DNA of 32,425 nt from Candidatus Hydrogenedentota bacterium. Lineage in GTDB: Bacteria > Hydrogenedentota > Hydrogenedentia > Hydrogenedentales > CAIZGN01. The translations under genes and the position numbers were made by a program. The notes under the pieces were generated by a model. The model was not told where the DNA came from, ran no database searches, and was given only the letters and a program-made list of their open reading frames with translations. Where the stretch lies: contig CAIZGN010000235.1 in NCBI GenBank assembly GCA_903932505.1, positions 1 to 32,425 on the forward strand, read 5' to 3'. Positions 15,276 to 23,501 of this stretch are shown here, in pieces. Positions within the stretch are counted from its first letter, which is position 1. The number at the start of each line of letters is the position of its first letter.

Positions 15276-17133
15276 GTGCTGCAGCCGCCTGTTTTTCAAG
15301 ACATTCCTGCAGGCTATCCCGGAACGGCCCGTCCCATTCCAAGGTAGTTTGAAGCAGGAACCGGTATTCGTGCGCGGCCTCAAAATAGCGTCCCAGCTTT
15401 TCATAACACACAGCAAGGTCTCCGCGAATCTCTCTGGAAAACGGTGTGATGCGCCGGTGCCATTCGAGTCGGCGGGCGGCCTCCTCCCAATACCACGCCG
15501 CCGAATGGGCGTCCACCGGGGCTTGTTGCGCGATTTCGCCCAACTGCATAAACAGGGATGCGAGATTGTTCGAATTGTACGACAGGGCATCTTGAAGCAA
15601 GGAACGCTCCAGCTCAACGCGTTTTTCGGCGGGCATTTGTTTGTCCGGCCACACGAGCAGCACGCACGCCAACGGCTGTGCGGTGTGCAGAAACATCTGG
15701 GGATAGCCTTCCTCGCGCAACCCGCTGCATCTTTTTGGTGGAATATTCGAAGGGGAGAAGATCCAGACTTTTTTTCCCCGAGCCAACGCATCCGACACCC
15801 CTTGCCAGTCCGCACGCGGCAGAAACGTGACACGAGATTCCAGGCCGGGCGCGTACCGCGCAAAGGGATAGTTCGGCGCGTACTTCGCCATCGTAAAGAC
15901 GGCATCTTCCTCTTGGACATTGTGCTGCATCCAACCTAGCAGTCCGCGAAAGTTTTGAAAGGTTGGCCCCGTGTGAATCTCCGCCACCACGCTTAGATTC
16001 CACACGAACAAGGTTCCGAAACAGAGCCATCCCGCCATAGGCACCAGGAAAAAACGGTTTCGGCAGGAAGTGCAGGAGCGCACCAGCCCTTCCAGCGCCA
16101 AGCCGCCCAGCAGTGCCAAGGCAAGCAGAAATCCCATCATATAGCGACCGTTCACAAAATAACCGAAGTGCCACGAAGCAGCCACCGGCCCGATGATGCT
16201 CATGAGCAGGCACATCGTAAAAAGCAGGGATCGCCGATGGGCCATACCGGCCCAAAGGGCCATCGCCATCACGGGCAGGAACGCAAAGGGAGCCCAAGGT
16301 GGCACCATGGCATTGAGAAGGTTGGCGTCACGCCATAGGGCACCCGCCAAAGACAGCAGCACACTGGGGCGCATGAGCGCCTCGGGAAAAAAGGGGAAGT
16401 GTACGTCCAGGCGAAAGGTGGAGTCTGCGGGATGCCAAAGCAGCCAGGGAAGATAAAGGATAGCGGCACTGCCCATGGCCAGAACCAACAGCGCCATGCG
16501 CCGCCAACACCGATAACGCAGGATCCAATCCAAGCACAGCGCGCCCGCCATCATGCCGAGGGGAAAGACCGAGTAGATATGCGCATACATGGACGCAACC
16601 GCAGCCAGCGTCACCCCGAGCCAGTAGCGGTAACGGTTATCCTCCCATGCCCTCAATAACGCCAAGGCAAACAGGGTGATGCACAGCACCTGAAGGGTAT
16701 ATGGCTCGACTTGGCGTGACAAAGAAATATGAAGCGGAGCAAGAGTGAGAACGATGGCGGCACCCAATCCGGCCAGACGACTGAACAATTGCCTGCCCAG
16801 AAGATAAAGCACGGGGATGTTGAGAATGCCAAACAAGGCGGCGGGTAATCGAACAAAGGTGTCGTTGGCTATGAGTGCGGGAAACGGCTGAAGGAAAAAG
16901 CAAAAGAAAGGCGAATGCGGAAATGCCACCGCATGAACGACCTCCTGGAGGGTGGCTTGTTTGGCCCAATCCGCCCAAATGAGTTCGTCCTGCCACAGGC
17001 TTTGTCGACCAATGGCCCACAGGCGCAATAGCGCAGCAAGCAGGCAAAGCAAGCCCACGGGAAGCCATTCGCGCCAAGGCGAGGCTTCCGTCGTGTTCTC
17101 GTGGCCATTCCGCTGCACTTCTTGGGACGGCAT
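15268..17133 (-). CDS. Family-39-like membrane glycosyltransferase with C-terminal helical extension
   Basis: A 621-residue inner-membrane protein with about ten or more hydrophobic segments between residues 20 and 405. The first extracytoplasmic loop holds SLWQDELIWADWA, the acidic DE motif typical of PMT/ArnT-like transferases that use polyprenyl-phosphate sugars. QVEPYTLQVL, SRLAGLGAAIVL and NGRYMMGFLLALALLGG fit the conserved membrane core. After the last membrane helix comes a periplasmic domain and a helical, TPR-like tail (about 515-615, AHSAAWYWEEAARRLEWHRR and AVCYEKLGRYFEAAHEYRFL). ATG 17133 was chosen because AGGAAAGGGA lies about ten bases upstream; 29 extra upstream codons would overlap lptG. 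It follows lptG by 68 bases. It probably adds a sugar to lipid A, a glycan or a protein outside the membrane; the acceptor is unknown. Confidence 0.83.
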   Translation of the reverse strand: MPSQEVQRNGHENTTEASPWREWLPVGLLCLLAALLRLWAIGRQSLWQDELIWADWAKQATLQEVVHAVAFPHSPFFCFFLQPFPALIANDTFVRLPAALFGILNIPVLYLLGRQLFSRLAGLGAAIVLTLAPLHISLSRQVEPYTLQVLCITLFALALLRAWEDNRYRYWLGVTLAAVASMYAHIYSVFPLGMMAGALCLDWILRYRCWRRMALLVLAMGSAAILYLPWLLWHPADSTFRLDVHFPFFPEALMRPSVLLSLAGALWRDANLLNAMVPPWAPFAFLPVMAMALWAGMAHRRSLLFTMCLLMSIIGPVAASWHFGYFVNGRYMMGFLLALALLGGLALEGLVRSCTSCRNRFFLVPMAGWLCFGTLFVWNLSVVAEIHTGPTFQNFRGLLGWMQHNVQEEDAVFTMAKYAPNYPFARYAPGLESRVTFLPRADWQGVSDALARGKKVWIFSPSNIPPKRCSGLREEGYPQMFLHTAQPLACVLLVWPDKQMPAEKRVELERSLLQDALSYNSNNLASLFMQLGEIAQQAPVDAHSAAWYWEEAARRLEWHRRITPFSREIRGDLAVCYEKLGRYFEAAHEYRFLLQTTLEWDGPFRDSLQECLEKQAAAALK

Positions 17134-17201
17134 ATACGCAATTCCCTTTCCTACTGCCACTGAAACCGGCGGGAGGTCTGCACGCCGTGGTCGCCCCGTC
17201 C

Positions 17202-18290
17202 TTAGGTCGGCGTCCGCCAAAGAAGTCCGACCCCCGCTGTAAAGAAGATCAGGTTCGCGGTCCAGGCGGCGAGAACGGGCGGCATCTTGCCCAGATGTCC
17301 CAGCCCGACCGTGGCGAAGAATAGAAGCACATACGCAATCGCGATGGCCACGCTCAGCCCCAATCCTGCGCTGCGCCCGCCCTGTTTAAGGCGCATGGAG
17401 AATGGAATGGCGAGCAACATCATGATGAAGCACAGCGCGGGCCGCGCATACTTCACATGATAGTCCACCCACAGCCCGTTGGTGGGCACACCGAGTTGTT
17501 CCGCCCGGTGCAAATCCCGGGCCAATTCGGAGGCCGTCTTTTCGCTCGAGGCGACTTCCAGCGCAAACAGGTCGTCCGGCGTTTCCGAAAACGGTGCGGG
17601 AACCTGCGTGATCCGCGTCACGCTTTGCGCCCACTCCTGCTTTGGATACAACTTGCACCAGATGCCGTTTTCAATCAACCACCGCTGCGTCTCGCTGTCC
17701 CAATAGATGCGTCCCGCCCGGATTTCCTGTATCTCGTCCTTGTCGAGGTTGTGGAGATAAACATTCTCTCCGCTCAACGCCGTGCGGTTGAATTTGAACA
17801 CATGGCAAACCCATCCACCACCCAGATGCGCCCAACTCGCCCCCGCGCGGTTACCGCCGGTGTAGCGCGAGAAGTATTCATCGCCCAGCCAGCGGATGGT
17901 CTGCGCGGCACGAGGCCCCACCGCTTCGCCTGTGAACAACGCGGTTATGGCCAGCAGCAGGGCGATGCACAGCGGCGCACGAACCAGTCGCCGCAGACTC
18001 ACCCCACCTGCCAAGGCTGCGGTGACCTCCCGATCCTGCACCGCCTTGCCCAAGGTTAGCAGGCCCGCCACAAGAATCGACATCGCCGCCGCATGGTATT
18101 CAAAAAGGATGGCCGGTATCAGGCACAGGTAGTAAAGCCCGATCATGGGCCAGGGCGTCTGGTACTTGTCCGCGCTGTCATGGGTTCGGGTGAGGAAATC
18201 AACGACAATGACCAACAGCACCATGGCCAGCATCGTCTTGAGCGTGGTGAAAAGCACTCGCTTTCCCAGATAAAGGTCGAGCAGTTTCAT
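17202..18290 (-). CDS. lptG: LptG-like permease of the LPS export complex
   Basis: A 362-residue YjgP/YjgQ-family protein, close to the E. coli LptG length. Topology is as expected: hydrophobic segments near residues 12-33, 55-80 and 100-125, a large periplasmic beta-jellyroll region (about 130-270), then three C-terminal membrane helices (PALCFIMMLLAIPFSM onward). The N-terminal MKLLDLYLGKRVLFTTLK matches the family start. The first of two overlapping family genes; the upstream paralogue's stop overlaps this ATG by four bases. LptF and LptG form the membrane core that, with the LptB ATPase, lifts LPS onto the Lpt bridge. LptB, LptC and LptA are not in the window. Which of the two is F and which is G rests on order and similarity only. 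Confidence 0.85.
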   Translation of the reverse strand: MKLLDLYLGKRVLFTTLKTMLAMVLLVIVVDFLTRTHDSADKYQTPWPMIGLYYLCLIPAILFEYHAAAMSILVAGLLTLGKAVQDREVTAALAGGVSLRRLVRAPLCIALLLAITALFTGEAVGPRAAQTIRWLGDEYFSRYTGGNRAGASWAHLGGGWVCHVFKFNRTALSGENVYLHNLDKDEIQEIRAGRIYWDSETQRWLIENGIWCKLYPKQEWAQSVTRITQVPAPFSETPDDLFALEVASSEKTASELARDLHRAEQLGVPTNGLWVDYHVKYARPALCFIMMLLAIPFSMRLKQGGRSAGLGLSVAIAIAYVLLFFATVGLGHLGKMPPVLAAWTANLIFFTAGVGLLWRTPT

Positions 18291-19420
18291 AGACGATCGA
18301 CCCGGCCGAGCATAATCGCGCCCACGAGGCCGATGGTCAGATTGGGGACTTGCCTGAGCAGTATCATGGCGGAGACCGGAAGCGGAACCATCGGCTCCAC
18401 GCTCTTGCGCAGGATAAAATAGGCCCCGACCAGGATCAGGCATCCGGCGAAGGCAAAGGAACGCCCGGCCCGGCGACTATTCGCGCCCATGGCCGCACCG
18501 GCGATCGACATCGTAAGGCACATCAGCGGAAACGAAAGCCGGTCGCCGATTTCAATCCCCGTCTTGTACCACTCGACCCCGGCGGCAAACTTGCCCATCG
18601 CGCCTTCGTCTGACGTTTCAAAGTGCTGTCGGTTGGCCCGTTCTGCATCGAATAGCGCGGTCAGCGTCATGCTCTTGCGATCCGCTTGCGGTGGCGGGGC
18701 GGGCAGTGCGGGAATGGGCATCTTGAGCTTGTCGAAAGGTATCCGCACCAGTTTCTCGCCTTGTTGCGAAGGCTTGATGAAAAATCCCTGCCTCAATTCG
18801 ATCCAGCGCTCGCCGTTCTCCGACCGAAGTCCGGCCGCATCGGCGTAGAACGAATTCACCTGCCCGTCCTCTTGCGGTTGGACAATCACAATGTCCCGAA
18901 GGTCGCCGGAGGGATCGCGACCACCCACATACACGCGCCATCCGCCGTATTCATGCACCGCCCCTGTTGGAAGCATGTCAATCGTAATGCGCAGCGGCAG
19001 TTCGCTCGAAAACAGGCGGCCGATGCTGCGATAGGCCCAGGATTGCCCCTGATCCTGCACCACGAAACAAAATGCGCTGAGTACCGCACCAAGCACAATC
19101 ACCGGCGCGGCAACCCGTTTCAGGGGAATCCCCGCAGCCTTCATCGCGGTCAGTTCGCTTTGCTCGGCCATGCGGCCAAAGGTCAGCATGATGCCAATAA
19201 GAAAGGTGATGGGCACAACGTATCCGGTGATGGCGGGCAGGGAATACACCGACAAGCGCGAGATGTCCCACAGCGTGACTTGCGCGATGGGGAAATCCTT
19301 GAGGAGTTCGTGCACCTGCTGCTGAATCGCACCACCAACCACCACCACTGCAATCACCAGTGACGCCAGCACAGCAGGCAGCCAAATCTGCCCCAACACA
19401 TATCGATCCAATCGCCGCAC
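18287..19420 (-). CDS. lptF: LptF-like permease of the LPS export complex
   Basis: A 377-residue YjgP/YjgQ-family protein. MRRLDRYVLGQIWLP starts the first membrane helix. GRMAEQSELTAMKAAGIPLKRV is the conserved cytoplasmic coupling segment that contacts LptB and is split across residues of helix 2-3. A periplasmic beta-rich region spans about 135-260, and three C-terminal helices begin at DRLSFPLMCLTMSIAG. It starts 31 bases after the aroA stop and overlaps lptG by four bases (ATGA), so the pair is translationally coupled. Context: O-antigen ligase-like, aroA, lptF, lptG and a membrane glycosyltransferase in one direction make an envelope-assembly run. Confidence 0.87.
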   Translation of the reverse strand: MRRLDRYVLGQIWLPAVLASLVIAVVVVGGAIQQQVHELLKDFPIAQVTLWDISRLSVYSLPAITGYVVPITFLIGIMLTFGRMAEQSELTAMKAAGIPLKRVAAPVIVLGAVLSAFCFVVQDQGQSWAYRSIGRLFSSELPLRITIDMLPTGAVHEYGGWRVYVGGRDPSGDLRDIVIVQPQEDGQVNSFYADAAGLRSENGERWIELRQGFFIKPSQQGEKLVRIPFDKLKMPIPALPAPPPQADRKSMTLTALFDAERANRQHFETSDEGAMGKFAAGVEWYKTGIEIGDRLSFPLMCLTMSIAGAAMGANSRRAGRSFAFAGCLILVGAYFILRKSVEPMVPLPVSAMILLRQVPNLTIGLVGAIMLGRVDRL

Positions 19421-19451
19421 AAATTCCTTTCAAGAAACGGCTGCGCCGTCC

Positions 19452-20732
19452 CTACTCGTTTTCTTCCCGTGCCAGTCCGCCGAGGGCTATCAGGGCTTCT
19501 GTAAAGCCCGGATAGGTGACCGCCATTGCCTCGCTTCCATGAATCACTGTTTCACCCGCCACCTGTCCCGCGCCGATGGCCAACGCCATCACCACGCGGT
19601 GGTCACCGTGGCCCTCGACTTCGCCCGCATGCAGGGGGCGACCGCCAATGACCAGTCCATCCGGCAATTCCCTGATTTCTGCGCCCAGCTTCGACAACTC
19701 CGCGCGCATGACCGCGATGCGGTCGGTCTCTTTCAGACGCGCCTGCGGCACATTGACGAGGCGGGTCTCGCCCTCGGCAAAGCACGCCAGCACCGCCATC
19801 ATCGGCAGCGCATCCGGCGTGGCGTTCATGTCTATTTCACAGCCGCGTAGCCCCTTCGCCGACACCCGAACGCCGTCCGGCTCGACCGAGACATCCGCCC
19901 CCATCTGCACCAGATAGTCCACCACGGCCTTGTCGCCCTGGGTGTCCGTCATGTCCAAGCCACGGCACATCACCGCATTGCCCGACAAGGCTCCGCCCGC
20001 AAGAAAGAAGGTCGCCGATGAAAAGTCACCCGGGATGCGACCGCGCACCGGTTGATAGGACTGCCCACCGGGGATCCTGAATTCCGTGTAATCCTCGTCG
20101 TGCTCGATGCGCACCCCCTGCCGCCTTACCCAGTCCAGCGTAATGCCCACATAGGGCTTTTCGTTGAGCAGGGGCACATGCAGAACGGTGTCCCCGCTCG
20201 CAAGCGGAGTGCTGATAAGCAGCGACGATACATATTGGCTGGTGACGGCCTCGATGGAGGTTTCACCACCACGCAGTCGGCCTTCCACCACGACGGGCGG
20301 ACATCCATTGCCGCGCGTCGACACGACCCGCGCACCGAGGGCCGTGAGGGCTTGCGCAAGAGGGCCGCAGGGACGTCGACGTACCTGCTCGTCGCCCGTC
20401 AACACCGCCACACCGTCTTTCAACAACGAGGCCGCGCCCATGACCAGTCGCATGGTCGTGCCGGAGTTCTGCACATCAACGATGTTATCTGGCACCTGCG
20501 GCGCACCTGCCAAACCGGTCACGCGCCACACGCCACTCTCTTCCACAATGGGCGCACCCAAGGCGCGGCACGCCTCCAGGGCCGAACGACCGTCTGCCGA
20601 TTCCAGCGGTTGCTCAATACGGCTCTCGCCCGTTGCCAGTGTCGCTATCACCGCCGCGCGAATGGTATGGGATTTTGAACCCGGAATATCCACCGCACCA
20701 CGAAGATCTGATTTTCCAACCACCAATTTCAT
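19452..20732 (-). CDS. aroA: 3-phosphoshikimate 1-carboxyvinyltransferase (EPSP synthase)
   Basis: A 426-residue cytoplasmic enzyme of the shikimate pathway that joins PEP and shikimate 3-phosphate. Visible motifs: IPGSKSHTIRAA (16-27, with K20, S21 and R25), QNSGTTMRL (88-96), GDEQVRRRP, the S3P-binding TSQYVSSLL, FSSATFFLAGG, the catalytic ATPDALPMMAVLA block, RLKETDRI and GEVEGHGDHRVVMA. The NSGTT form is more like class II (glyphosate-tolerant type) than the NAGTA of class I, but no sensitivity claim is made. The start has GGAG about eight bases upstream. It lies between a polymer ligase and the lptFG pair, 69 and 31 bases away, an unusual place for aroA; no other shikimate gene is present. 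Confidence 0.97.
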   Translation of the reverse strand: MKLVVGKSDLRGAVDIPGSKSHTIRAAVIATLATGESRIEQPLESADGRSALEACRALGAPIVEESGVWRVTGLAGAPQVPDNIVDVQNSGTTMRLVMGAASLLKDGVAVLTGDEQVRRRPCGPLAQALTALGARVVSTRGNGCPPVVVEGRLRGGETSIEAVTSQYVSSLLISTPLASGDTVLHVPLLNEKPYVGITLDWVRRQGVRIEHDEDYTEFRIPGGQSYQPVRGRIPGDFSSATFFLAGGALSGNAVMCRGLDMTDTQGDKAVVDYLVQMGADVSVEPDGVRVSAKGLRGCEIDMNATPDALPMMAVLACFAEGETRLVNVPQARLKETDRIAVMRAELSKLGAEIRELPDGLVIGGRPLHAGEVEGHGDHRVVMALAIGAGQVAGETVIHGSEAMAVTYPGFTEALIALGGLAREENE

Positions 20733-20801
20733 ACGATCTACTCCTGCAAAAGGGGGGCAAAGCTAGCACAGCATACGGCCCAAGCCCGGGAAATGCAAAA
20801 T

Positions 20802-22319
20802 CTAGCCCTGCAAGGGCATCTTGGGCGAATTCTCGCCACCATCCGACGCAATGATTCCCCCCGTGCGCGCCACCGCCACAAACACACAACCGAACAGGCA
20901 CACCAGCACCAGCCCGATGGGATAGACGAGGCGCGGCATGGTCAACGAGGCGGCCAATTGTCCCACAAAAGCGGCCCAAAGCCCGCGCATAAGCACACGA
21001 TCATCGGGCAGTGGCATCCGCTCGGCGATGTAATGAGCCCGCACGGTGATGCCGCCCAGACCGATCAACACGAAGCCCATGCCAATCAAACCGCCCTTAT
21101 AAAGGTAGTATAACCACACGTTGTGCACCATCTGATAGGTCGCGGGTGCCACGCTGAACTGCGTGGTCTTAGACACATAGCCCATCGCCTCGAAAGTGCT
21201 CCCCAGACCCGTGCCGAGCAAAGGATGGGCGGCAAAAAGTCCCAGCCCACCCTCCAGTTCGACAAAGCGCCCTTTCAGCGAAGCACCCAGCGCCGGAAAC
21301 CAGGACGCGAAGGCACCGGAATACAACAGTCCGGCCAAGACCACTGCAACGACCAGCCCTGTCAATCCCAGCATCGCGGACAGATACTGGATTCGTCGCG
21401 GCGCACGGAGCAAGGCCAGCGCCATCAGCGACACAAAAACGGCCAGGTACGCGGTGCGCATGGCCGTGATGAGAATGGCAAGAGCCAACAGCAGCATCAA
21501 GCTCCCGTGGACAAATCGCTGACGGGTGGAAAGCCGTGCACCAAAGAACCGCGCAGTCAGCACCACGAACACAATCTCAATAAAGACATGACCATTGGCC
21601 CGCACCGATTGAAAATGGAAAGTTCCGACTTGCCGTTCCACAAATTCACCCAGCGCGTTCTGGGTTCCCGTAAAGTTGCCCGAGATCTGCGCATACGCGA
21701 AAAAAGCCAGCGAAAGAACGGCGATCAACACCGTCAAAGCCAGGATCATCAACAGCGGATAGCGCAGCGATCGAGCGGTGGGCATCGCCAGGACCAACAC
21801 AGGATACGCGGCAAGAAAAATTGCGTAGCGACATTCCCCGACAATCAAGGCAGGACTGTTGCCTGCCCAATATCCCCGCACCGCCGCATAAAGATAAAAA
21901 ACGGCCACGAGGTAGAGACCATAGTGGATGGGATCAAAATGGAACCGGGCGTGTCCCCGCATCCACCGCACCGCTCCATGCATGAGTAGAAACGCGAGCG
22001 CCATCTCCACCGGACGCCATTCCACACCACCCAGCGGCAGCACGGCAAAAGGACGCGAAAAATGACTCGCCACCATGAACAGCAGAAAGAGGCTGACCGC
22101 CAAGCCGGACGGCGCGAATACATAGGCCGTGGCAAGACCCACACCCAACCAGAGCACCGCACCGGCGACCCAATCTAAAGATGCATGACCGAAAACGGCG
22201 GCCCATTGCGCACACAAGGCGACGGACAAACCCACCACCAGCGCCGCCCCCGCAAGCCCCCAGTCCAACCATGGGGCCGTCGGATGGATGCCTTCCTCAC
22301 GCACCGGCTCAGAAATCAT
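20802..22319 (-). CDS. O-antigen ligase/polymerase-type (Wzy_C) membrane protein
   Basis: A 505-residue polytopic inner-membrane protein with about 11-13 hydrophobic segments. The family hallmark is the long periplasmic loop followed by helices. Here HPLLGTGLGSTFEAMGY and VHNVWLYYLYKGGLIGM match the conserved WaaL/Wzy_C blocks (GxG...HN..l..l...G), and FEVERQ-like basic residues occur in the loop before them. Family members join O-antigen or other polymers to lipid A, or polymerise repeat units from undecaprenyl carriers; sequence alone does not decide which. It is the first gene of a minus-strand run leading to aroA and lptFG. The ribosome-binding site is weak: an AAGGA lies about 17 bases upstream. 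The SPFH hairpin separates it from the upstream operon. Confidence 0.85.
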   Translation of the reverse strand: MISEPVREEGIHPTAPWLDWGLAGAALVVGLSVALCAQWAAVFGHASLDWVAGAVLWLGVGLATAYVFAPSGLAVSLFLLFMVASHFSRPFAVLPLGGVEWRPVEMALAFLLMHGAVRWMRGHARFHFDPIHYGLYLVAVFYLYAAVRGYWAGNSPALIVGECRYAIFLAAYPVLVLAMPTARSLRYPLLMILALTVLIAVLSLAFFAYAQISGNFTGTQNALGEFVERQVGTFHFQSVRANGHVFIEIVFVVLTARFFGARLSTRQRFVHGSLMLLLALAILITAMRTAYLAVFVSLMALALLRAPRRIQYLSAMLGLTGLVVAVVLAGLLYSGAFASWFPALGASLKGRFVELEGGLGLFAAHPLLGTGLGSTFEAMGYVSKTTQFSVAPATYQMVHNVWLYYLYKGGLIGMGFVLIGLGGITVRAHYIAERMPLPDDRVLMRGLWAAFVGQLAASLTMPRLVYPIGLVLVCLFGCVFVAVARTGGIIASDGGENSPKMPLQG

Positions 22320-22352
22320 AGGGGACCACGGTGTCCTTCTTAAGTAGCAGCG

Positions 22353-22375
22353 GCCCCCGGATAAAATCCGGGGGC
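22353..22375 (-). terminator. Hairpin terminator-like element after the SPFH operon
   Basis: A perfect 10-base stem (GCCCCCGGAT / ATCCGGGGGC) with an AAA loop lies about 26 bases past the stop of the lipoprotein SPFH gene and before the O-antigen ligase start. No U-tract follows on the minus strand, so it may be a weak intrinsic terminator or a 3'-end stabiliser that separates the two transcription units. Confidence 0.55.
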
Positions 22376-22400
22376 ACGCAAGGATTCATTTCACAGATAC

Positions 22401-23501
22401 CTACTTCTTCTCATCCTCAGGAGCAGCGATTGACACGTCCTCTTCCGGCTTGTCCTTGTTCCCGGCGGCCTTGGACTTCGGGGCCGCCAAGGCCTGAATA
22501 CCATAGGTTTTCAGCAAGGCGTTGATGTCAGTCGTGCGCAGATCCAGTCCGCCGTCGCCCATGGGAATCATGATAATCCGCTTGCCCGTCAGGGCCTCCG
22601 CGACCTTCATTTTCACCATGGCCTCGCCGCCCGAACCGGACAACGCTTCGTTCATTTTCATCATGCCTTGGGCCTCGGCGGTACCTTCTGCAATAATGGC
22701 CTCAGCAATGCGTTGCTGCTTGGCAAACACGGCGTCCGCCTCGATGACCGCGCGACGATATTCACCGTCTGCCTTCTCTCGCATCTTGGCGACATCGGCC
22801 TTCGCCGTCTCCACCAAGGTCTCGAATTCGGCAAATTTGGCCGCTGTTTCGGATTTTGTTTTCTCAGCCTCTTGGTCGGCCACCTTCTTGTCCTCGATCG
22901 CCTTTTCATACTCGGGCTTGAACTTGTAGTTGCCCAGATTGATGCGGTCGATCACAATCCCGTAGCTGCTCAAGATATCGTTCAGCACCTTTTTAACCTC
23001 TTCCGCCTTTTCCAGCCGCTTTTCACTGACGTAGAAGTCTTCCGTGCGCAGTGCGCCGAAGATGTCGCGTGGCTTGCTTCTCGCTATGCCGCGCATGATG
23101 TGCTCCTTCAACTCCTCATCATCACGGGCGATCGTTTGCAAAATCATGGGGGCCTTTTCGGGCACCACCCGGTATTGCACCGTCAGATCAAGGCCGATGT
23201 CATTGCCATCGACCGTCTTGAACATCAATTCGTCATTGCCCGGTCGATCGCCTTTTCCCATGATGGCGGTCATCTCGAGCTTTTCCAAACGGGTGTCAAA
23301 TGTGTTCCAATCGGTGATGAACAACGGCAGAAAGACGGTCTGCCCCGGAGGCGTGATTTCCTGCTGAACGCCTTTGTTGCCAAAGGGTGACCATTTGATC
23401 GTACGCACGCCCACTTCCGTCGAACCCGTCGAATACGGCATGCAACCGGAAAGGAGCGAAGTCGTCAGCAATGCGCCGAATAACGCGCTAATGGGCTTCA
23501 T
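22401..23501 (-). CDS. SPFH/prohibitin-domain lipoprotein
   Basis: A 366-residue SPFH-domain protein that starts with a lipoprotein signal peptide: MKPISALFGALLTTS then lipobox LLSGC with C20 as the lipidated residue. The next residue is Met, not Asp, so by the enterobacterial rule it would not be held in the inner membrane. The SPFH fold covers about 28-235 (ITPPGQTVFLPLF, DGNDIGLDLTVQYRV, YGIVIDRINLGNYKF), followed by a long Lys/Glu/Ala-rich coiled helix (210-290) and a charged tail. Its end (LDLRTTDINALLKTYGIQ) is similar to the matching region of its upstream neighbour, so the two are paralogues. Most SPFH proteins are anchored by a membrane helix or hairpin, so a lipid-anchored periplasmic form is odd. 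Its ATG overlaps the upstream SPFH stop by four bases. Confidence 0.85.
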   Translation of the reverse strand: MKPISALFGALLTTSLLSGCMPYSTGSTEVGVRTIKWSPFGNKGVQQEITPPGQTVFLPLFITDWNTFDTRLEKLEMTAIMGKGDRPGNDELMFKTVDGNDIGLDLTVQYRVVPEKAPMILQTIARDDEELKEHIMRGIARSKPRDIFGALRTEDFYVSEKRLEKAEEVKKVLNDILSSYGIVIDRINLGNYKFKPEYEKAIEDKKVADQEAEKTKSETAAKFAEFETLVETAKADVAKMREKADGEYRRAVIEADAVFAKQQRIAEAIIAEGTAEAQGMMKMNEALSGSGGEAMVKMKVAEALTGKRIIMIPMGDGGLDLRTTDINALLKTYGIQALAAPKSKAAGNKDKPEEDVSIAAPEDEKK

